This document shows, in pieces, positions 17,816 to 27,028 of a DNA stretch of 46,962 nt (within the stretch, counting starts at the first letter, position 1; each line of letters begins with the position of its first letter). The notes beneath the pieces were generated by a model. The model did no database searches. It saw only the letters and a program-made list of their open reading frames with translations, and was not told the origin of the DNA. The DNA is from Candidatus Poribacteria bacterium (GTDB taxonomy: Bacteria; Poribacteria; WGA-4E; WGA-3G): contig PYIY01000059.1 in NCBI GenBank assembly GCA_003635195.1, positions 1 to 46,962 of the forward strand, read 5' to 3'. The translations under genes and the position numbers were made by a program.

Positions 17816-20722
17816 TTACAGATCCGCACCTTTGAGAACTTCCTTCCAATCCCACAGAAGGATTGTGCCATCATCCGCTGCACTAACGAGTGTTTTACCA
17901 TCAGGTGAAAATGAAAACACAGTCGGTGAGCCGGTGTGTCCATCAAGTGTGTTGAGAGCCTTACCGGTGGTTACATCTCGTAATTGAATTCCACCGTCAA
18001 TAAGACTGAGGATAAGCACGGTATTATCTGGTGAAAACACCAATCCATCCCAAAACAGATCCGGTTCAGAAGAAATTTTCTTAAAGTGAGGTATTTTCGG
18101 ACTCCCCAACAGATGAATCTGTCTCATATACATAACAGCGAGTAAGGAACCATCTGAAGAGAATGTCAAATTCATAAGGGCACCAGATTTCGGCGGCTTC
18201 TTATCAAAGAAGGATGTTAAGTGAACCCCCGTTTTAGCATCCCACATCTGAACTTTTCCGTCGCTTGTGCCCGCTACAAATTTATTACCGTCCGGAGAGA
18301 AGGCAGCAGCCTCGATCCATGCAGCTTTATTTGAGAAACGGATATCAAGAATTTTATCTGTTTCTGTATTCCACAAGCGAATTTTACCGTAGGTACCCGT
18401 GTGAACACTGAACACTGCCGTTTTGCTATCTGGAGAAAAAGTTAGATGTCCCGGACCATTTTCATTACCGGACGTCAGACTGGTCAATTCACGTCCGGTG
18501 GTGACATCAATCAAGCGAATTCGTGACGTTACTCCCATAGGTTCATTCGGAGTGTTTAGTATACCGTTGCTGGCAAGTTTTGTCCCATCGGGAGAAAGTC
18601 TCAATGGGTTGGCTTCTAACGCGTACCTCGTATTTTCAAAAGCAGTTTTCGTCCGGTGTGTGGTTCTTTGTGATGTCTCCAAATCCCATAATGTGATTAT
18701 TCCGCTATAATCAACACTTGCGAGCGTGGAACTCCCATTCATGAAACTTATTGTTTCCACTTGATGGGTGTGTTCTGTAATGTTTGGCGGTAACTGATCT
18801 CCTGTATTGATATTCCAATACAAGACAGTCCCGTCTTCACTTGTGCTTGCGAGTATGGAGCCGTCTGGTGAAAACGCTAAATAGTCGACAAGACCGATAT
18901 GTCCTCTAAAAGTTGTGATCAATTCACCGGTGGTAATATCCCATAATTTCACATTCTGACCTTCTCCACAGGCGAGGATTTTTCCATCCGGAGAGAATAA
19001 CAGGACATTTGGACCATCAACGAGCTCCTGAGTGGATCGCAACAGTGCTCCACTGAGCGATTGTTTTTGGAGGAGGATAGGTTCATTGTTGCCTGTCGCA
19101 TCCCATAAACGTACAGTTCTATCTTTTTTTCCACTGGCGAGGTGCGTGCCGTCGGGTGAAAATGCCAAGGATATAATACGGTTAAATTCTATTCCTGTAA
19201 CACCTTCTGCTTGAAGCTTTTCTGCTGGTCCTGTGAGTGTAGCCACCTTTTTACCAGACTTTGCGTTCCACAACTGAAGTATTCCACTATTTTCTGCTAT
19301 TGCCAATTTGTCGTGTGTAAGCGCGTAGACTGCGCGGGGATGTGAATCCAGTCGATTTTCAATCTTCTTAACATTACGCTTTCCGGTATCTGTATCCATC
19401 CAACAGATCGTGTCTCCTGATTCATTCAGAACGACAAATGTTTTGTTGTCTTTAGAAAACCACAACACAGATGCGGCAGGCAGTGAATCGTGTGGCGTAA
19501 CTTTTCGACCTGTCGCTACCTCCCACACTGTAGTGGCATCATCTCCACCATTGACAAGGAAACGACCATCGGGTGAAAATGCCAAGGCTCTGCACATTCC
19601 CGGGAATAGCGATATCTCCTCACCAGTGCTTACATCGTACAACCACACACCTATACCACCCCCAACAGCGAGTTGTGTGCCATCCGGTGAAAACTGAATT
19701 GCATTAATCCAACCTTTTCCCAAACGCTTTTTCGCCTTTTCAGGCAATTCCCATTGTGTATAATCTGTCATGATTTCGTCTCCTTGTGCCGCTGTGATTG
19801 CTGCAGGCGCGTCATTCGGTTGTTGTTGTGGGTGATTCCGCTTATTAAGCGCGTTGACACTTCCTATCTGCTTTCGCACATCCGGTTTGGATTCAAGGTT
19901 GGCGACTATAGGCGCGTCAATAATCTCAACCGTCATTTCTGTGGTGGCATCGAAACTATAAGGTTCCTGAAAACGCGTCAGGTATTGGTGATTTCCGAAA
20001 CCGAACATGAGCAACATAACTGTTAGTGTGGAAGCAGCGACTGCCCACGGCACAAATGGCTTACCGCCGGAGGGTGCAGCAGGTTTAATACGCGAAATCT
20101 CACGCATGACATTCTCGGTGAGGTTCGGTGAGATTTGGAAGTTGTCTAACGCCTCTCGAATCATCGGTTCATCTTTCTTTAAACGCTGCTGTGCGCGGCG
20201 GAGACGACTCTTAACCGTATTTGCCGATACCCCTAAGAAGGCGCCGATCTCTGTGGATGACATCTCTCCGAAGTAGTGTAGGGTTATGATCGTGCGTTCA
20301 CTCTCCGGTAGTTTTGCGAGTAACTTTTTGACAACATGGCGTTGTGCTTGTCCAGATATACGCTCGTTTTCTTCGACAACAAATTCAGAGTACGCTGCTT
20401 TTTCTAACTGATCCTTGTCTTCCTGCTCCAGATGTTCCAACGAATGTGTCGGCAATCGCTTTTTACGCAGCCATGAGCTGCAGAGGTTCGCTGCAATCAC
20501 ATAAAGCCAACTCACAAAACGTTGAGGCTCCTTCAGCGTTGCCAATCGCTTGTATGCTTTCAGGAAGGTATCCTGTGTAATCTCTTCAGCGATATGAAAA
20601 TCTCCGATTTTCCGCCATGCAAGTGCGTGCACCTGTTTTTGATATTTTCTCACGAGCAGAGAAAAAGCGTCATCGTCACCTCTAAGGACACGGTGAATAA
20701 GCTTAACATCTTCGTTTTTCAT
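17816..20722 (-). CDS. ECF-type sigma factor fused to TM helix and WD40 propeller (copy A)
   Basis: A protein of 968 aa. Residues about 9-80 are sigma region 2 (YQKQVHALAWRKIGDFHIAE, DTFLKAYKRL) and about 125-180 sigma region 4 (LPESERTIITLHYFGEMSST, GVSANTVKSRLRRAQQRL). A single hydrophobic helix follows at about 224-243 (VPWAVAASTLTVMLLMFGFG). After a 90-residue linker, about 13 WD40 blades with the FSPDG signature fill residues 330-960, enough for two seven-bladed propellers. The predicted topology is a cytoplasmic sigma domain and an outside propeller, so it could act as a membrane-tethered sensor and sigma in one chain. A strong CCGGAGGTG ribosome site precedes the ATG. It is a tandem paralogue of the gene at 20847. 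No separate anti-sigma gene is adjacent. Confidence 0.88.
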   Translation of the reverse strand: MKNEDVKLIHRVLRGDDDAFSLLVRKYQKQVHALAWRKIGDFHIAEEITQDTFLKAYKRLATLKEPQRFVSWLYVIAANLCSSWLRKKRLPTHSLEHLEQEDKDQLEKAAYSEFVVEENERISGQAQRHVVKKLLAKLPESERTIITLHYFGEMSSTEIGAFLGVSANTVKSRLRRAQQRLKKDEPMIREALDNFQISPNLTENVMREISRIKPAAPSGGKPFVPWAVAASTLTVMLLMFGFGNHQYLTRFQEPYSFDATTEMTVEIIDAPIVANLESKPDVRKQIGSVNALNKRNHPQQQPNDAPAAITAAQGDEIMTDYTQWELPEKAKKRLGKGWINAIQFSPDGTQLAVGGGIGVWLYDVSTGEEISLFPGMCRALAFSPDGRFLVNGGDDATTVWEVATGRKVTPHDSLPAASVLWFSKDNKTFVVLNESGDTICWMDTDTGKRNVKKIENRLDSHPRAVYALTHDKLAIAENSGILQLWNAKSGKKVATLTGPAEKLQAEGVTGIEFNRIISLAFSPDGTHLASGKKDRTVRLWDATGNNEPILLQKQSLSGALLRSTQELVDGPNVLLFSPDGKILACGEGQNVKLWDITTGELITTFRGHIGLVDYLAFSPDGSILASTSEDGTVLYWNINTGDQLPPNITEHTHQVETISFMNGSSTLASVDYSGIITLWDLETSQRTTHRTKTAFENTRYALEANPLRLSPDGTKLASNGILNTPNEPMGVTSRIRLIDVTTGRELTSLTSGNENGPGHLTFSPDSKTAVFSVHTGTYGKIRLWNTETDKILDIRFSNKAAWIEAAAFSPDGNKFVAGTSDGKVQMWDAKTGVHLTSFFDKKPPKSGALMNLTFSSDGSLLAVMYMRQIHLLGSPKIPHFKKISSEPDLFWDGLVFSPDNTVLILSLIDGGIQLRDVTTGKALNTLDGHTGSPTVFSFSPDGKTLVSAADDGTILLWDWKEVLKGADL

Positions 20723-20794
20723 TCAAGCACCTCCGGAAAAAATGGTTGCATCACTCAGGGTTCATTAATTGTGACGCTACTTAGGAGAGCAACA

Positions 20795-20835
20795 GGTGCA
20801 TAATTCTGCAAATATAGAAGTGTGTGTGGATAAAA
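20795..20835 (-). promoter_or_regulatory. Conserved 41-bp block upstream of sigma/WD40 copy A
   Basis: This block matches 23800-23840, upstream of copy B, at 35 of 41 positions without gaps, although the sequence around both is less alike. Read on the minus strand it starts TTTTATCC and ends AGAATTATGCACC, and lies about 70-110 nt before the start codon. It is a candidate autoregulatory promoter or operator for the sigma fusion. The block lies in the gap between the two genes. Confidence 0.5.
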
Positions 20836-20846
20836 GCGTTAGAGAT

Positions 20847-23750
20847 TTATTTTTCTACCTTTATACCTTCAAGGACTTCCTCCCAATCCCAGAGAAGGAT
20901 TGTGCCATCTGCGCCTGTACTGACAATCGTCTTGCCATCGGGAGAGAATTTCAACGTCTCCACACGCGCTGTATGTCCGGTGAGCGTGGTGAGCTTGTTA
21001 CCGGTTGTAACATCCCATAACTGGATCCCGCCACTTGCCTCTCCATTCACAAGCACGCCATTATCCGGCGAAAATACCAATACGTTGGAATTATGAGGTA
21101 TTTCTTTCTTCAGGTCAATATATTTCTCACTTTTGAACAGTCGAATTCGCTGAATACTTCCCACGGCAAGTAATGTCCCATCTGGCGAGAATGTCAATGC
21201 TGAAATTAATTCCTCAATATTATTTGCGAACTCATCCAAGTTCTGTCCGTCAAGAAGGGTAACTAATGCAGCACCTGTTTCCGTATTCCATACTTGAACT
21301 TTTCCAGTCGCAGTAGCGCTGACAAGTTCGTTTCTAACCGGCGAGAATGCCAATGCGCTGATTTCAGGGTGATAGGATAATCCGGGATGATCTTTCGGAT
21401 TGAAGAAGGAAATGTCGAGTGTGTGCCCTGTTTCTGTATGCCACAAATGGATCTTATCCGGACCGCTGAAGGCTAACATTTTTCCATCGGGTGAAAATGT
21501 TGGATTTGAGGGATAATGTGTCTCTTTTGAAGTTACCTCATGCCCGGTGCGGGTGTCAGTTAAACGGATCAAGTTATCAGATGTTCTTGAGGTAAGAACG
21601 GCACTCCCTGCTTTGAAGATCATGTTCGCACGTTTTACACCGATACTGGCGAGCCTCGTGCCATCTGGTGAAAACACCAAGCTCTCGAACCAATCCCGAT
21701 GTTCTCCGGTCTGAAGGGTTGGATTTTGTGGTGTTTTTAAATCCCAAAAGGTAATTATACCGTTAGATGCCGCGCTAATAAGCGTCGAATTCTCTCTCAA
21801 GAAAGTAACCGCCTTTATCCACTGTGAATGTCCGTTGATACGCGTCGCAAGCGATTTGCCTGTCTTAGTATCCCAAAACCGTACGGTGCCGTCTGCGCTT
21901 GCACTTGCGAGACTACTACCGTCGGGTGAAAACGTTAGGGCAGTAATGCCGTTAATATGTCCCGTGAGTGCCGCGAGTAGTTTACCTGTGGTGGTATCCG
22001 ACAAAAGCACGGTTTTATCGGTGCTTCCGCTTGCAAGCATTTTTCCGTCCGGCGAAAATGCTAACACATTTACCCAACCTTCGTGGTACTGATGGAGAAT
22101 GGTCGGTTCATCGTTGCTGGTGGCATTCCATAATCGCACCGTTGTGTCTCCACCGCCACTGGCGAGCTGGGTTCCATCGGGCGAAAATGCCAAGGCTAAG
22201 ACAAGTCCCTCGGAGAAGGCACGTTCTTCAGAATGAGCAGATAGTTCCGCATGTCCGCTGAGCGTGAATAATTTTTCACCGGTTATTGTATCCCACAACT
22301 CAATTCTTCCGTCCTTTCTCCCGACAGCAAATTTATCGTAAGTGAGTGCATCGGGGGCAGGGGTAAAGCTTGAAGATTGGTCTTTGATCTTCTTCACATT
22401 TCCTTTTCTGGTATCAATATCTAAATGATTAATTGAGTGCCCGTGGTTTTCCAAACTGATAAGCGTTTTGCCGTCCTCAGAGAACTGTAATACTGCGGCA
22501 GAGAACTGCCATACTGGGAGATCCACTTTCTGTCTGGTAGCTACTTCCCACAGCTGAAGCCCCTTTCCACGGTACTCATCGCCTCCATGGGCAAGGAATC
22601 GTCCATCTGGCGAAAATGCGAGGGATTGGCACTTACCGGGGAACATGGACATTTCTTTTCCTGTTTCCACATCGTAAAGCCACACCCCAATATTGCTGCC
22701 TACTGCAAGTTGGGTGCCGTCGGGTGAGAATTGAAGTACGTTGATTCCGCCTTTTCCTAACCGCGCTTTCGCCTTTTCAGGCAATTCCCATTGTGTCCAA
22801 TCTTTCACGGTTTCCTCCGTTTGTGCCTCTGCAATTGCTGCAGGTGCATCGTTAGGTTGCTGTTCAGGGTTATTGCGCTGATCCACTGCGTTGGTCCTTC
22901 CTATTTGTGTCCGCACATCTATTTTTGATTCGAGGTTGGCGACTATAGGTGTGTCAATGATTTCAACCGTCGTCTCCGAAGTCGCATCCAAACTATAAGG
23001 TTTCTGAAAACGCGTCAAGTATTGGCGGCTGCCGAAACCGAGCATTAGCAACATGACTGCTAACGTGGACGCAGCAACAGCCCAGGGCACTAATGGTTTG
23101 CTACTGAATGGGGCATCAGGTTTGATCCGTGAAACCTCACGCATAATGGTTTCGGTAAGATTCGGTGAGATTTGGAAATTCTCTAAAGCCTTTCTTATCA
23201 TGGGCTCTTCCTTTTTTAAACGCTGTTGGGCACGGCGCAGCCGACTCTTAATCGTATTTGCGGATACGCCTAAGAACGCGCCGATCTCTGTACACGACAT
23301 CTCTGCGAAGTAGTGTAAGGTCATTACAGTACGTTCGCTCTCCTCAAGTTTCGCAAGTAGTTTTTTGACGACCTCGCGTTGGGATTCCACGGAGATGCGC
23401 TCGTTTTCTTCAACGACATATTCGGAGTACGATGCTTTTTGAGGTCGGGCACCACCTTTGTTTTTCAATAACTGCGCCCGAAAATGCTTTTTATGCAACC
23501 ATGTGTTGCAGCGGTTTGCGGCAATCACATAGAGCCAACTTGCAAAACGTTGAGGCTTCTTCAGCGTTCGGAGTTTCTGATAGGCTTTCAGGAATGTATC
23601 CTGTGTAATCTCTTCGGCGATGTGAAAATCCCCGATTTTTCGCCACGCGAGTGCGTGCACCTGTTTTTGATATTTTTTCACAAGTGCTGAGAAGGCATTC
23701 TCATCGCCGTTGAGAACACGATGAATTAATTGTGTATCACTATTTTTCAT
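20847..23750 (-). CDS. ECF-type sigma factor fused to TM helix and WD40 propeller (copy B)
   Basis: A protein of 967 aa with the same layout as copy A. Sigma region 2 is at residues about 9-80, region 4 at about 125-180 (GVSANTIKSRLRRAQQRL), a TM helix at about 224-243 (VPWAVAASTLAVMLLMLGFG), and WD40 blades from about 330 to the end. The sigma domain, TM and linker are highly similar to copy A. They differ mostly in the segment between the sigma regions (LHKKHFRAQLLKNKGGARPQ) and in the propeller, as expected if the two sense different ligands. The ribosome site GGAGGTGATCC is a near-perfect anti-16S match. The gene is separated from copy A by 124 bp, and each has its own conserved upstream block. 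Confidence 0.88.
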   Translation of the reverse strand: MKNSDTQLIHRVLNGDENAFSALVKKYQKQVHALAWRKIGDFHIAEEITQDTFLKAYQKLRTLKKPQRFASWLYVIAANRCNTWLHKKHFRAQLLKNKGGARPQKASYSEYVVEENERISVESQREVVKKLLAKLEESERTVMTLHYFAEMSCTEIGAFLGVSANTIKSRLRRAQQRLKKEEPMIRKALENFQISPNLTETIMREVSRIKPDAPFSSKPLVPWAVAASTLAVMLLMLGFGSRQYLTRFQKPYSLDATSETTVEIIDTPIVANLESKIDVRTQIGRTNAVDQRNNPEQQPNDAPAAIAEAQTEETVKDWTQWELPEKAKARLGKGGINVLQFSPDGTQLAVGSNIGVWLYDVETGKEMSMFPGKCQSLAFSPDGRFLAHGGDEYRGKGLQLWEVATRQKVDLPVWQFSAAVLQFSEDGKTLISLENHGHSINHLDIDTRKGNVKKIKDQSSSFTPAPDALTYDKFAVGRKDGRIELWDTITGEKLFTLSGHAELSAHSEERAFSEGLVLALAFSPDGTQLASGGGDTTVRLWNATSNDEPTILHQYHEGWVNVLAFSPDGKMLASGSTDKTVLLSDTTTGKLLAALTGHINGITALTFSPDGSSLASASADGTVRFWDTKTGKSLATRINGHSQWIKAVTFLRENSTLISAASNGIITFWDLKTPQNPTLQTGEHRDWFESLVFSPDGTRLASIGVKRANMIFKAGSAVLTSRTSDNLIRLTDTRTGHEVTSKETHYPSNPTFSPDGKMLAFSGPDKIHLWHTETGHTLDISFFNPKDHPGLSYHPEISALAFSPVRNELVSATATGKVQVWNTETGAALVTLLDGQNLDEFANNIEELISALTFSPDGTLLAVGSIQRIRLFKSEKYIDLKKEIPHNSNVLVFSPDNGVLVNGEASGGIQLWDVTTGNKLTTLTGHTARVETLKFSPDGKTIVSTGADGTILLWDWEEVLEGIKVEK

Positions 23751-23799
23751 GGATCACCTCCGATTTCACCTTATAGTGACACCACGGAACGGTGAAACG

Positions 23800-23840
23800 G
23801 GTGCATAATTCTACAAAAATAGGCGTGTGTTCGGATAAAA
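23800..23840 (-). promoter_or_regulatory. Conserved 41-bp block upstream of sigma/WD40 copy B
   Basis: The counterpart of 20795-20835 (35/41 identical), lying about 50-90 nt before the start of copy B. It ends next to, and overlaps by 4 bp, the PP-loop gene fragment. Confidence 0.5.
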
Positions 23841-23914
23841 CAGACAAGTCTCCTTATATCGTAAAGATTTAAGGAGACCTGAAATGCAAGGGCGGCATCT
23901 TTTCCGCCTGTCCA
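23837..23914 (-). pseudogene. Fragment of a PP-loop ATPase gene
   Basis: These 78 bp match 25426-25503, inside the intact PP-loop gene, without gaps at about 90% identity. Read on the minus strand the fragment still encodes the nucleotide-binding loop WTGGKDAALAFQVSLNLYDI in frame. Of the seven differences, four are silent third-position changes and one is Ile/Val, so the copy descends from coding sequence. No start codon or rest of the gene is attached. It lies between the coiled-coil gene and sigma/WD40 copy B. Confidence 0.7.
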
Positions 23915-23945
23915 TAGGAAGCGGATATTTTTGATGAATCATCGG

Positions 23946-24710
23946 TTACTTTGATCGTAAATTTTCTAAAATCTCATCCATTTCGCGGCTCTCAACCTCA
24001 AGTTCACGAATTGTAGCATCAAGTTCACGAATTGTAGCATCATACTCAACTCTCGACTCCGCTGCTCGTCTTTCAGCTTCCTTCATTTCTTCCAACAATT
24101 TTGTAGCATCTTCTGAGTAAGGCGCGAGATTTTCAAGGGCTTCCCTGCGTTGTCTGCGTGCCTCTTTAAGTGTCTCAAGTTCGTCACGATTGTAGAGACT
24201 TAGTGTCCTGTTGAGTGATTCTAATGCTGCTTGCTGATCAAACTTTTTAAGTGCTTCCAAAGTTTCTTCTTGTGAGGACATTATCTGGTCAAGATTTAGC
24301 GTTTTGTTGAATGCTTCAAGTGCTGCTTGGTAATCTGCCTCTGCTGCGATGTATTTTTCAAATGCTTCGGCAGCTGCTGGATCGTCAACTGAAATATCCT
24401 CTTGCAGCACGAGTTTGTTAGCACCCGCTCCTTCGTCCCAGTCCTGGTTGCTATCCATTTTTTTAGGTGTTGAAGCACTATCTATACCTTCAACCTCTAT
24501 ATTTGTATTCTCTTCGCGAGGTTCTTGTATAGAGTCGGAAGGCACTGGTTTTACGGATAAGCCCTTTGGTGGTAGGGGGGTACTCTTATATATTTTCTTT
24601 GGTTCAGCCTCCAATATTTTCTGAGCGGGACGGTGATGCCCGAAATACCAAAGCGCGGTCGCACCTATCAAGAAAAGAACAAAATAGATTGGCATGAGAT
24701 ACCTTTTCAT
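23946..24710 (-). CDS. Membrane-anchored coiled-coil protein
   Basis: A protein of 254 aa. Residues about 5-23 (LMPIYFVLFLIGATALWYF) form one N-terminal membrane helix or uncleaved signal anchor, followed by a Pro-rich stretch (STPLPPKGLSVKPVP). From about residue 110 the chain is strongly charged and helical with heptad-like spacing, ending in the repeat ELDATIRELDATIRELEVE. This is probably a periplasmic coiled coil tethered to the membrane. A good AAGGAG ribosome site precedes the ATG. I do not recognise the family. Being next to the sigma/WD40 genes on the same strand suggests, but does not prove, a link with envelope sensing. Confidence 0.7.
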   Translation of the reverse strand: MKRYLMPIYFVLFLIGATALWYFGHHRPAQKILEAEPKKIYKSTPLPPKGLSVKPVPSDSIQEPREENTNIEVEGIDSASTPKKMDSNQDWDEGAGANKLVLQEDISVDDPAAAEAFEKYIAAEADYQAALEAFNKTLNLDQIMSSQEETLEALKKFDQQAALESLNRTLSLYNRDELETLKEARRQRREALENLAPYSEDATKLLEEMKEAERRAAESRVEYDATIRELDATIRELEVESREMDEILENLRSK

Positions 24711-24882
24711 TTCCAGACTCCTTAGAAGAGTGAACAGGCTAACAGCCTATTCTACAGAAAATTGTCCAAACGATAGTAAGAATTAGTATACATTTCTCTT
24801 TAAGATAAATCAAGGAAAAGGGATGAGAAAATCTATCTTCACTCAAACTTTCATGCGTACAGAAATGATCAAAATCAGACTG

Positions 24883-25521
24883 CTAAATCGCCTGTTTGTA
24901 GGTGAGATAATAATACTCATCTGCATCAACGACGCGTGTGCCTTCTAATTGTACAGGTTCTTTGAAGAACGGCGCATCTAACACCCATGTGTGGTATTCA
25001 CCCTGTTCACCGCATGCGTCAATTGGGAGCTGCTTCAATTCTGAAATGAGTTCGGCATCGAAATACCTACCAGCAATAGTCGGTTGAAAGTGTTTTTTGT
25101 AAGCGAGGGAACAGATGACTTTAAATTTGTTGGAGATGAGAGTATCCAATATCGCATGCCGATCCAATTCCCACAACGGTTTGTAGACTTCCACCAAGCC
25201 CGAAGCGACTTCCTCTATCCAATTTGGCATTCCGTCCACCGTAGAAATATCGCCCGTAATTAGTATCTCAATTCCGGTGTCTCTAATCGCCTCAATTTGT
25301 TGGCAGTAACTCTGTTTATAGGGTTCGGAGATTGGCACGAATTCAATTGGCATCCTGATCTTTTGCGCTTGTAGTTCCATGAGTTGCGTCGGGTGTGCAA
25401 AGAATTGTCTGCCATCTGAGGGAACAAAACAGATAAGTCTCCTTATATCATAAAGATTTAAGGAGACTTGAAGCGCAAGCGCGGAATCTTTTCCGCCTGT
25501 CCACAATACGGCTGCTTTCAT
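24883..25521 (-). CDS. PP-loop ATPase, Dph6/DUF71 family (212 aa)
   Basis: A 212-residue member of the adenine-nucleotide alpha-hydrolase superfamily. The PP-loop is at residues 7-14 (WTGGKDSA). The family-specific C-terminal motif GEQGEYHTWVLDAPFF is present, matching GENGEFHT of diphthine-ammonia ligases. Bacteria do not make diphthamide, so the substrate is something else; a subgroup has been predicted to act in B12 salvage. It starts 4 nt after the stop of the homologous gene upstream, so the two are one operon and may be co-translated. The coding region for the PP-loop is the part duplicated at 23837-23914. Confidence 0.85.
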   Translation of the reverse strand: MKAAVLWTGGKDSALALQVSLNLYDIRRLICFVPSDGRQFFAHPTQLMELQAQKIRMPIEFVPISEPYKQSYCQQIEAIRDTGIEILITGDISTVDGMPNWIEEVASGLVEVYKPLWELDRHAILDTLISNKFKVICSLAYKKHFQPTIAGRYFDAELISELKQLPIDACGEQGEYHTWVLDAPFFKEPVQLEGTRVVDADEYYYLTYKQAI

Positions 25522-25525
25522 CCAA

Positions 25526-26284
25526 TTATCCGTCCAGAGGTACTACATCAGCATAGACATAAGTCGGTGCCGTGTTGCTGCTTGTGTGAATTTTGTCATC
25601 GTCATCCTTTGTGGAAACAATGTCTCGCTGGACGACTTTGCCGGGTTTTGCGGCGACAGGTGAACTGAACATCGGTCCATCCACGACGCAGGTATGGAAC
25701 TCCCCGTTTTCGCCGAGCGGATCCACGCCATCTGGCAAATCTGCGAGGAGGTCCGCGTCAAACCATCGTCCTGCAAAGTCGGCAGGAACTTTGGTTGGGT
25801 TGAGCGCAGTGATAATAGCGCGCAAGCCGGAAGCGATCATCTTTTCGGCAAGCAGCGGTGTGTCCTCCCCCCACACTGGGAAAATTGGTGTGAAACCGGT
25901 GCCTTTGAGTTTATCCTCGCGGTATGCACGGATGTCTTCTAAGAAGAGGTCCCCGAATGCGAAATGTGACGCTGTCAAATGCTCAGGCAACGCTTCTACC
26001 TCAGCGAGGAACTTACGCATTGCTTCTTCGTAGATTGCGTTGGAACACGGATAGGGGATCGGTATCTCGTATAACGGTACACCGAGTTTCTCGGCTTGCT
26101 GTTTTAGCACCCATGCAGGCGTAGAGTGGATAGAGACGCGGTCAAACGTCTTCGTGACGGTTGTAAAGATACCGCGTACGTCGTAGCGTTCCGGCTGTTG
26201 GCGTAAGGTATGAAGTGCCCACGCCGAATCCTTGCCTGACGACCAGGAAACTAAGACCGGCGTAGCACTTGTCTGTTTTGTCAT
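25526..26284 (-). CDS. PP-loop ATPase, Dph6/DUF71 family (252 aa)
   Basis: A 252-residue protein with the PP-loop WSSGKDSAWALHTL near the start and the DUF71 motif GENGEFHTCVVDGPMF at about residue 205. The start at 26284 (MTKQTSATPVLVSW) is preferred; a longer open frame reaches into trpG. It is a distant paralogue of the next gene, with a different middle region (HFAFGDLFLEDIRAYRE). An ATP-dependent amide- or thio-forming reaction is expected from the fold, but the substrate is unknown. It lies 20 bp downstream of trpG and could be on the attenuated his/trp transcript. Confidence 0.85.
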   Translation of the reverse strand: MTKQTSATPVLVSWSSGKDSAWALHTLRQQPERYDVRGIFTTVTKTFDRVSIHSTPAWVLKQQAEKLGVPLYEIPIPYPCSNAIYEEAMRKFLAEVEALPEHLTASHFAFGDLFLEDIRAYREDKLKGTGFTPIFPVWGEDTPLLAEKMIASGLRAIITALNPTKVPADFAGRWFDADLLADLPDGVDPLGENGEFHTCVVDGPMFSSPVAAKPGKVVQRDIVSTKDDDDKIHTSSNTAPTYVYADVVPLDG

Positions 26285-26304
26285 GATTAAATCTCTCTGT
26301 TTGT

Positions 26305-26868
26305 CTATAGTGCTAAGAAGTTTTCCAATAGACTCTTCCCAGCAGCCGTCAGAATAGATTCTGGGTGGAATTGTACGCCCCAAATAGGCAAACTTTTATG
26401 CCGGAGTCCCATGATTTCGTCCTGATCTGTCCACGCTGTGATCTCAAGGCAATCGGGTAATGTGTCTCTTTTCACGATGAGTGAGTGGTAGCGTGTCGCT
26501 TCAAACGGGTTATCCAATCCCTCGAAAAGTTCGGTGCCGTTATGGTGTATCATTGAGGTTTTACCGTGCATCAAGCGATCTGCTCTAACAACTTCACCGC
26601 CGAACACATCGCCGATGCACTGATGCCCAAGGCAGACCCCTAAAATCGGGACTTTTCCGGCGAAGTGTTGTATGGTATCGTTGGATATACCTGCCTCTTT
26701 CGGTGTGCAAGGCCCGGGTGAAATGACAATCCGTTCCGGTGCCAGTGCGTCTAATGTATCCAATCCTATCTTCCGACTCCGATGGACCTCGAGTTCAGCA
26801 CCGAGTTCACCCAAATACTGAACCAAGTTATAGGTAAAGGAGTCGTAGTTATCAATCATTAAAACCAT
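26305..26868 (-). CDS. trpG: Anthranilate synthase component II (glutamine amidotransferase)
   Basis: A protein of 187 aa. This class I glutamine amidotransferase supplies ammonia to TrpE and may also serve PabB. Motifs: [20 protein letters not shown] at the start, [13 protein letters not shown], the nucleophile Cys in [10 protein letters not shown], and His-Glu of the triad in [10 protein letters not shown]. The start at 26868 has AAGGAAA about 10 nt upstream; an in-frame ATG three codons later is also possible. It is separated from trpE by ridA, which is unusual. Confidence 0.93.
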   Translation of the reverse strand: MVLMIDNYDSFTYNLVQYLGELGAELEVHRSRKIGLDTLDALAPERIVISPGPCTPKEAGISNDTIQHFAGKVPILGVCLGHQCIGDVFGGEVVRADRLMHGKTSMIHHNGTELFEGLDNPFEATRYHSLIVKRDTLPDCLEITAWTDQDEIMGLRHKSLPIWGVQFHPESILTAAGKSLLENFLAL

Positions 26869-27028
26869 ATTTTTAATTTTCCTTGCGGTTCGATGAAGTG
26901 GGTTTAAACATTGAAGTCCCTTTCCGTAGATATGAAGAAACACCCAAGCAAAAACCCCTCCACTTCGTTACGGGCTGCCTATCTTTGGAAACTAAGAAGA
27001 AACTATTTTTCTGTCTCCGAGTTAGCAG

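Noticed and set aside
25593..26033. A plus-strand frame of 146 codons opposite the second PP-loop gene
   Set aside because: It lies antisense to a clear gene and its Ser/Arg-rich composition is typical of an antisense shadow.
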